DNA of 41,975 bases from NCBI RefSeq assembly GCF_005889745.1, contig NZ_VCKZ01000021.1, forward strand, positions 1 to 41,975, read 5' to 3'. Every line of letters starts with the position of its first letter. The first letter of the stretch is position 1. The notes beneath the pieces are model-generated. The model was not told the DNA's origin, searched no databases, and was given only the letters and a program-made list of their open reading frames with translations. Both the position numbers and the translations under genes were made by a program. Below, one piece after another: positions 39,700 through 41,975 of this stretch. The stretch comes from Actinomadura geliboluensis. GTDB lineage: Bacteria; Actinomycetota; Actinomycetes; Streptosporangiales; Streptosporangiaceae.

Positions 39700-40680
39700 G
39701 TGAAGCGTCGCGCCGCACTCCAGCTGATCGCCGCCCTGGGCGCCGGGGCCGCCGTCCCACCGGGAACCCTGGAAGAAATCCTCGCCGGCATCGACCGCGC
39801 CCTGGACCGGCCGGTCGACATCGATGAATGGGAGAGCGCGGTACGTGAGTACGGTTTCCTGATCAACCGGCAGCCGGTCGGCTCGCTGATCAACGATCTG
39901 ACCGCCGACATCATCGGCGTCGGGGAACTGCTCAAGCGCGACGACGCGCAGCGGGCGGACTTGCTTCGCGTCAGCGCGGGCCTTTCCGCTCTTCTGGCCA
40001 TCGAGTTCGGCGACATCGGAAACCGCAGGGGCGCCCGCCTGACGTGGGGCACGGCCCGCCGAGCCGCCGACGCGTCCGGCGATCGCGACCTGAGGGTATG
40101 GGTGCGGGCACGGGAAGCCGAAGAGGCATTCTGGTTCGGGCTCTCACCGCAGGAGATCAGCGCTCGCACCACAGAGGCCATACGAATTTCGGGTGGAACG
40201 CCCAACGGCGGGCTACCGAGGGCCTACGCCGTGCGCGCCAGCCTTGCCGCAGAGCACGGCGACAAGGCCACGGCTCGCCGGACGATGCACGAACTCTCAG
40301 AGGTCTTCGAGAACCTGCCGAACTCTGTGACGAGCGACCCGGCCACCTTCGGATGGAGCGAAGCCCGTTTCCGCTGGAACGAGGCGTACGTCTACACCCT
40401 GCTCGGTGACGCCCGCGCGCGGAAGGCGGTGGACGACGCCCTGGCGCTCTACCCGCCCGGCACTCTCGGCCCGGTCGCCAACCTCAAGATGATCGACGCG
40501 ATGGGCATGATCACAAGCCGCGAGGTCGACACGGGACTCGACCGCACACTGGCGACCCTTCAAGAACTACCGCTGAGCCCGGCGCGACGGCGCATGACCG
40601 GCCAGATCCTGCGCACCCTCCCCGCCCAAGCACAGGCCCTACCCGCAGCCCGCGAACTCCGCGCCCTCACGCCGGCGTGA
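39700..40680 (+). CDS. TPR-like sensor protein lacking an N-terminal HTH
   Basis: 326 residues from a GTG at 39700 (GGGGACGAG upstream). It begins KRRAALQLIAALGAGAAVPP and then shows helical repeats: DLTADIIGVGELLKRDDAQR, LLRVSAGLSALLAIEFGDIG, RARLTWGTARRAADASGDRD-like stretches, and ALALYPPGTLGPVANLKMID. This is the C-terminal part of actinobacterial XRE-type regulators, which normally carry an HTH of about 70 residues in front of it. Here the HTH is absent and a GntR gene stands upstream. A partly decayed copy lies at 41328-41590. Function unknown; protein-protein interaction is likely. Confidence 0.8.
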   Translation: MKRRAALQLIAALGAGAAVPPGTLEEILAGIDRALDRPVDIDEWESAVREYGFLINRQPVGSLINDLTADIIGVGELLKRDDAQRADLLRVSAGLSALLAIEFGDIGNRRGARLTWGTARRAADASGDRDLRVWVRAREAEEAFWFGLSPQEISARTTEAIRISGGTPNGGLPRAYAVRASLAAEHGDKATARRTMHELSEVFENLPNSVTSDPATFGWSEARFRWNEAYVYTLLGDARARKAVDDALALYPPGTLGPVANLKMIDAMGMITSREVDTGLDRTLATLQELPLSPARRRMTGQILRTLPAQAQALPAARELRALTPA

Positions 40681-40714
40681 ACCAGGCCGAGCGCGCATGC
40701 GCGCCGGTTCCCGG

Positions 40715-40740
40715 ACCAGCCCACCAACACGATCACGATC
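40715..40740 (+). repeat. Imperfect direct repeat, left copy (flanks kinase gene)
   Basis: CCAGCCC-ACCAACACGATCACGATC; the right copy at 41351-41376 reads CCAGCCCCACCTACAAGATCACGATC. They differ by two substitutions and one inserted base and bracket the P-loop kinase gene, whose stop lies inside the left copy. Confidence 0.55.
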
Positions 40741-41287
40741 TGTGGGCGAAGTGAGGCCCGGCCCAACCAGTGGCGGCGACTACCTCACGCGCGATGTCCA
40801 CGACGAGCCGTCCGTCCGTCGCCACTCGCACGGTCTCCGCGGGGGCCCGCTGGTCCAGGAGCCGTGCCTTGCGGACACTTCCCTCCAACTCCTGCTCCAG
40901 CTCTGAGCCGAGCTCCCGGCCCACCAGCCGCTCGCGGGCGGTGGCATCGGAGGCGGTGAGGAGGACCCGTATGATCCCCACTCCGGCCCCCATGGCACGC
41001 TCGAACATGCCCGTCGCCTCTGGCAGCACGCTCATGGTGTTCGTATAGATCAGGCGTCGGTAGCCGCGCTGGGCGAAGTTCGCCCACACGGCAGTCAGGT
41101 TGCTCTCGGTGATCTCCTCGCGGTGAGGATCTCCCGCCGGCGCCGGATGCACCTGCCCCATGAAGTCGCCATCGATGATCGCGTGAGCGACCGCCTCGGA
41201 GCGCAGCAGCGCCGAGACCTCCCACCCCACCGTCGTCTTGCCGACACCAGCTCGTCCTCCGATGAGCAGCACTTCCGCATGATCCAT
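40733..41287 (-). CDS. P-loop nucleotide kinase-like protein
   Basis: 184 residues from the ATG at 41287; an upstream GTG at 41320 is possible and neither has a good ribosome site. Walker A is VLLIGGRAGVGKTTVGWEVS. AIIDGDFMGQVHPAPAG and YRRLIYTNTMSVLP follow, then RVLLTASDATARERLVGREL, the lid-like arginine region of small-molecule kinases. Resembles adenylylsulfate/gluconate-kinase-type P-loop proteins; substrate unknown. It is oriented opposite to its neighbours and flanked by imperfect direct repeats. Confidence 0.8.
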   Translation of the reverse strand: MDHAEVLLIGGRAGVGKTTVGWEVSALLRSEAVAHAIIDGDFMGQVHPAPAGDPHREEITESNLTAVWANFAQRGYRRLIYTNTMSVLPEATGMFERAMGAGVGIIRVLLTASDATARERLVGRELGSELEQELEGSVRKARLLDQRAPAETVRVATDGRLVVDIAREVVAATGWAGPHFAHRS

Positions 41288-41327
41288 GGGGGGCAGCGTG
41301 CCAGCGGCCGGCCACGTCACGCGATCC

Positions 41328-41590
41328 GATATCGATCCGACCGCCAGACCCCAGCCCCACCTACAAGATCACGATCAGCAGCTCAGGGTTCGTCCGACGG
41401 GTGCGTTGATCGGCGCCCTGACGGCCGACATCATCGCCGTCGGACGGCTGCTCGATCGGCTGAATCCGTGCATGAGCGGACCGGTCTCTTGCGAGTGAGC
41501 GCGGGCTTGTCCGGCACATTGGCGATCGAGCTAGGGGACGCGGGTGAGGAGTGCTCCGCACGAATCGCGTGGGGCACCGCCCGCGTGGGC
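41328..41590 (+). pseudogene. Frameshifted fragment of the HTH-less TPR-like sensor gene
   Basis: GALIGALTADIIAVGRLLDR (about 41401-41460) matches GSLINDLTADIIGVGELLKR of the intact gene at 39700-40680. After a net +4-base change near 41461-41491 the match continues in another frame: HERTGLLRVSAGLSGTLAIE, LGDAGEECSARIAWGTAR, against AQRADLLRVSAGLSALLAIE. The similarity ends near 41590, just before the HNH gene. The 5' end and the remaining C-terminal half are missing. It is a decayed copy with no ribosome site. Confidence 0.85.
41351..41376 (+). repeat. Imperfect direct repeat, right copy
   Basis: Partner of 40715-40740. It leads directly into the pseudogene fragment. Confidence 0.55.
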
Positions 41591-41603
41591 GTCGGTCTGT
41601 TGA

Positions 41604-41975
41604 TCAGGCGGCCTGGGGCCATGTGGGTGGTGGGCGTCTTAGCTTGTGGAGGGGCTCGGCCCCGGGTGGGTGGAGGCGGTAGGTGTAGCGGCCGTCCTGT
41701 GCCTTGGTGATATGGAGCCGATCGGCGTTGCTGTGTTTGTACCGGTTGTGCCACCCGCAGGTGAGCGCAAGCTTGTCGATGTCGGTGGGGCTGTGGCCGA
41801 GGGCCCAGCCGTGGACGTGGTCGACTTCGCACAGTGTCCCGGGCACTTCGCATCCCTGCACCGCACAGGTGGAATACAGGGTCTCCAGGATCTGGCGTTG
41901 GGAGGCGGTGGCGAACCGCACCCGGTGGCCGAGGTAGAGCGGGGTGTTGCCCTGGCCGAGGAGGAGGGGTGAGAC
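41604..41975 (-). CDS. HNH endonuclease of the DUF222 type, C-terminal part (5' end outside window)
   Basis: The frame is open to the window edge and ends at 41604; 123 residues are visible. LYLGHRVRFATASQRQILET is the family's lead-in. It is followed by the HNH module: CAVQGCEVPGTLCEVDHVHG with W-A-L-G-H, then TDIDKLALTCGWHNRYKHSN. The paired cysteines and histidines fit a zinc-containing HNH nuclease. Family members usually have an N-terminal DUF222 domain (13E12-like), which would be beyond the window. They are abundant in actinobacterial genomes, often in variable regions. Activity is unproven. Confidence 0.9.
   Translation of the reverse strand, partial: VSPLLLGQGNTPLYLGHRVRFATASQRQILETLYSTCAVQGCEVPGTLCEVDHVHGWALGHSPTDIDKLALTCGWHNRYKHSNADRLHITKAQDGRYTYRLHPPGAEPLHKLRRPPPTWPQAA

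Overview
The window is high-GC DNA with GTG/TTG starts, overlapping stop/start codons and family content typical of a filamentous actinobacterium: an XRE regulator of the WhiJ/DUF5753 type with DUF397 partners, RsbW-like ATP-binding proteins, a complete actinobacterial mce operon, PucR-type regulators, wax ester synthase/DGAT, and a DUF222-type HNH protein. A Thermomonosporaceae/Actinomadura-like source is my inference from this content. I saw no rRNA, tRNA, CRISPR array or transposase.

Layout. 1-2156: tandem array of three paralogous secreted proteins of unknown function (first one cut by the window edge), separated by identical perfect hairpins. 2289-4486: two unknown membrane proteins. 4500-7143: a WhiJ/AbaA-like regulatory module (anti-sigma-like ATPase, small partner, XRE-DUF5753 regulator, two DUF397 proteins whose N-terminal motif is triplicated). 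7332-8150: APH-fold kinase. 8561-11300: two tandem paralogous PucR-like regulators. 11407-13156: Pro/Thr-repeat surface protein with a C-terminal membrane anchor, and a small membrane protein. 13113-15316 (minus): TetR, a secreted lysozyme/transglycosylase-like protein and a MarR regulator divergent from the mce operon.

15624-24821 is the core: yrbEA-yrbEB-mceA-F plus an Mce-associated membrane protein, translationally coupled through mceF and closed by a strong hairpin terminator. It should encode an envelope-spanning lipid or sterol importer; its ATPase is not in the window. A second MarR gene follows it.

25406-26846: a cysteine-poor ribosomal protein S4 and a DUF2470 protein diverge from a tandem DtxR/IdeR-type iron box. 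27163-33891: a Cys/Met-metabolism PLP enzyme, an AAA ATPase with DUF5925-like architecture, a PlsC-type acyltransferase, an unknown protein, uracil-DNA glycosylase and a WS/DGAT acyltransferase. 33878-38642: a Nudix-like protein, a thioredoxin-reductase-like flavoprotein divergent from an XRE-cupin regulator, an MFS transporter and a dimethylargininase-like hydrolase. 38753-41975: a second regulatory island (RsbW-like ATPase, GntR regulator, a TPR-like protein lacking the HTH its family normally carries, a P-loop kinase flanked by imperfect direct repeats, a frameshifted remnant of the TPR-like gene, and a partial HNH endonuclease). 

The points most worth following are the triplicated DUF397 proteins, the iron-box/S4/DUF2470 divergon, the secreted paralog array, and the GntR plus HTH-less sensor arrangement with its decayed copy.
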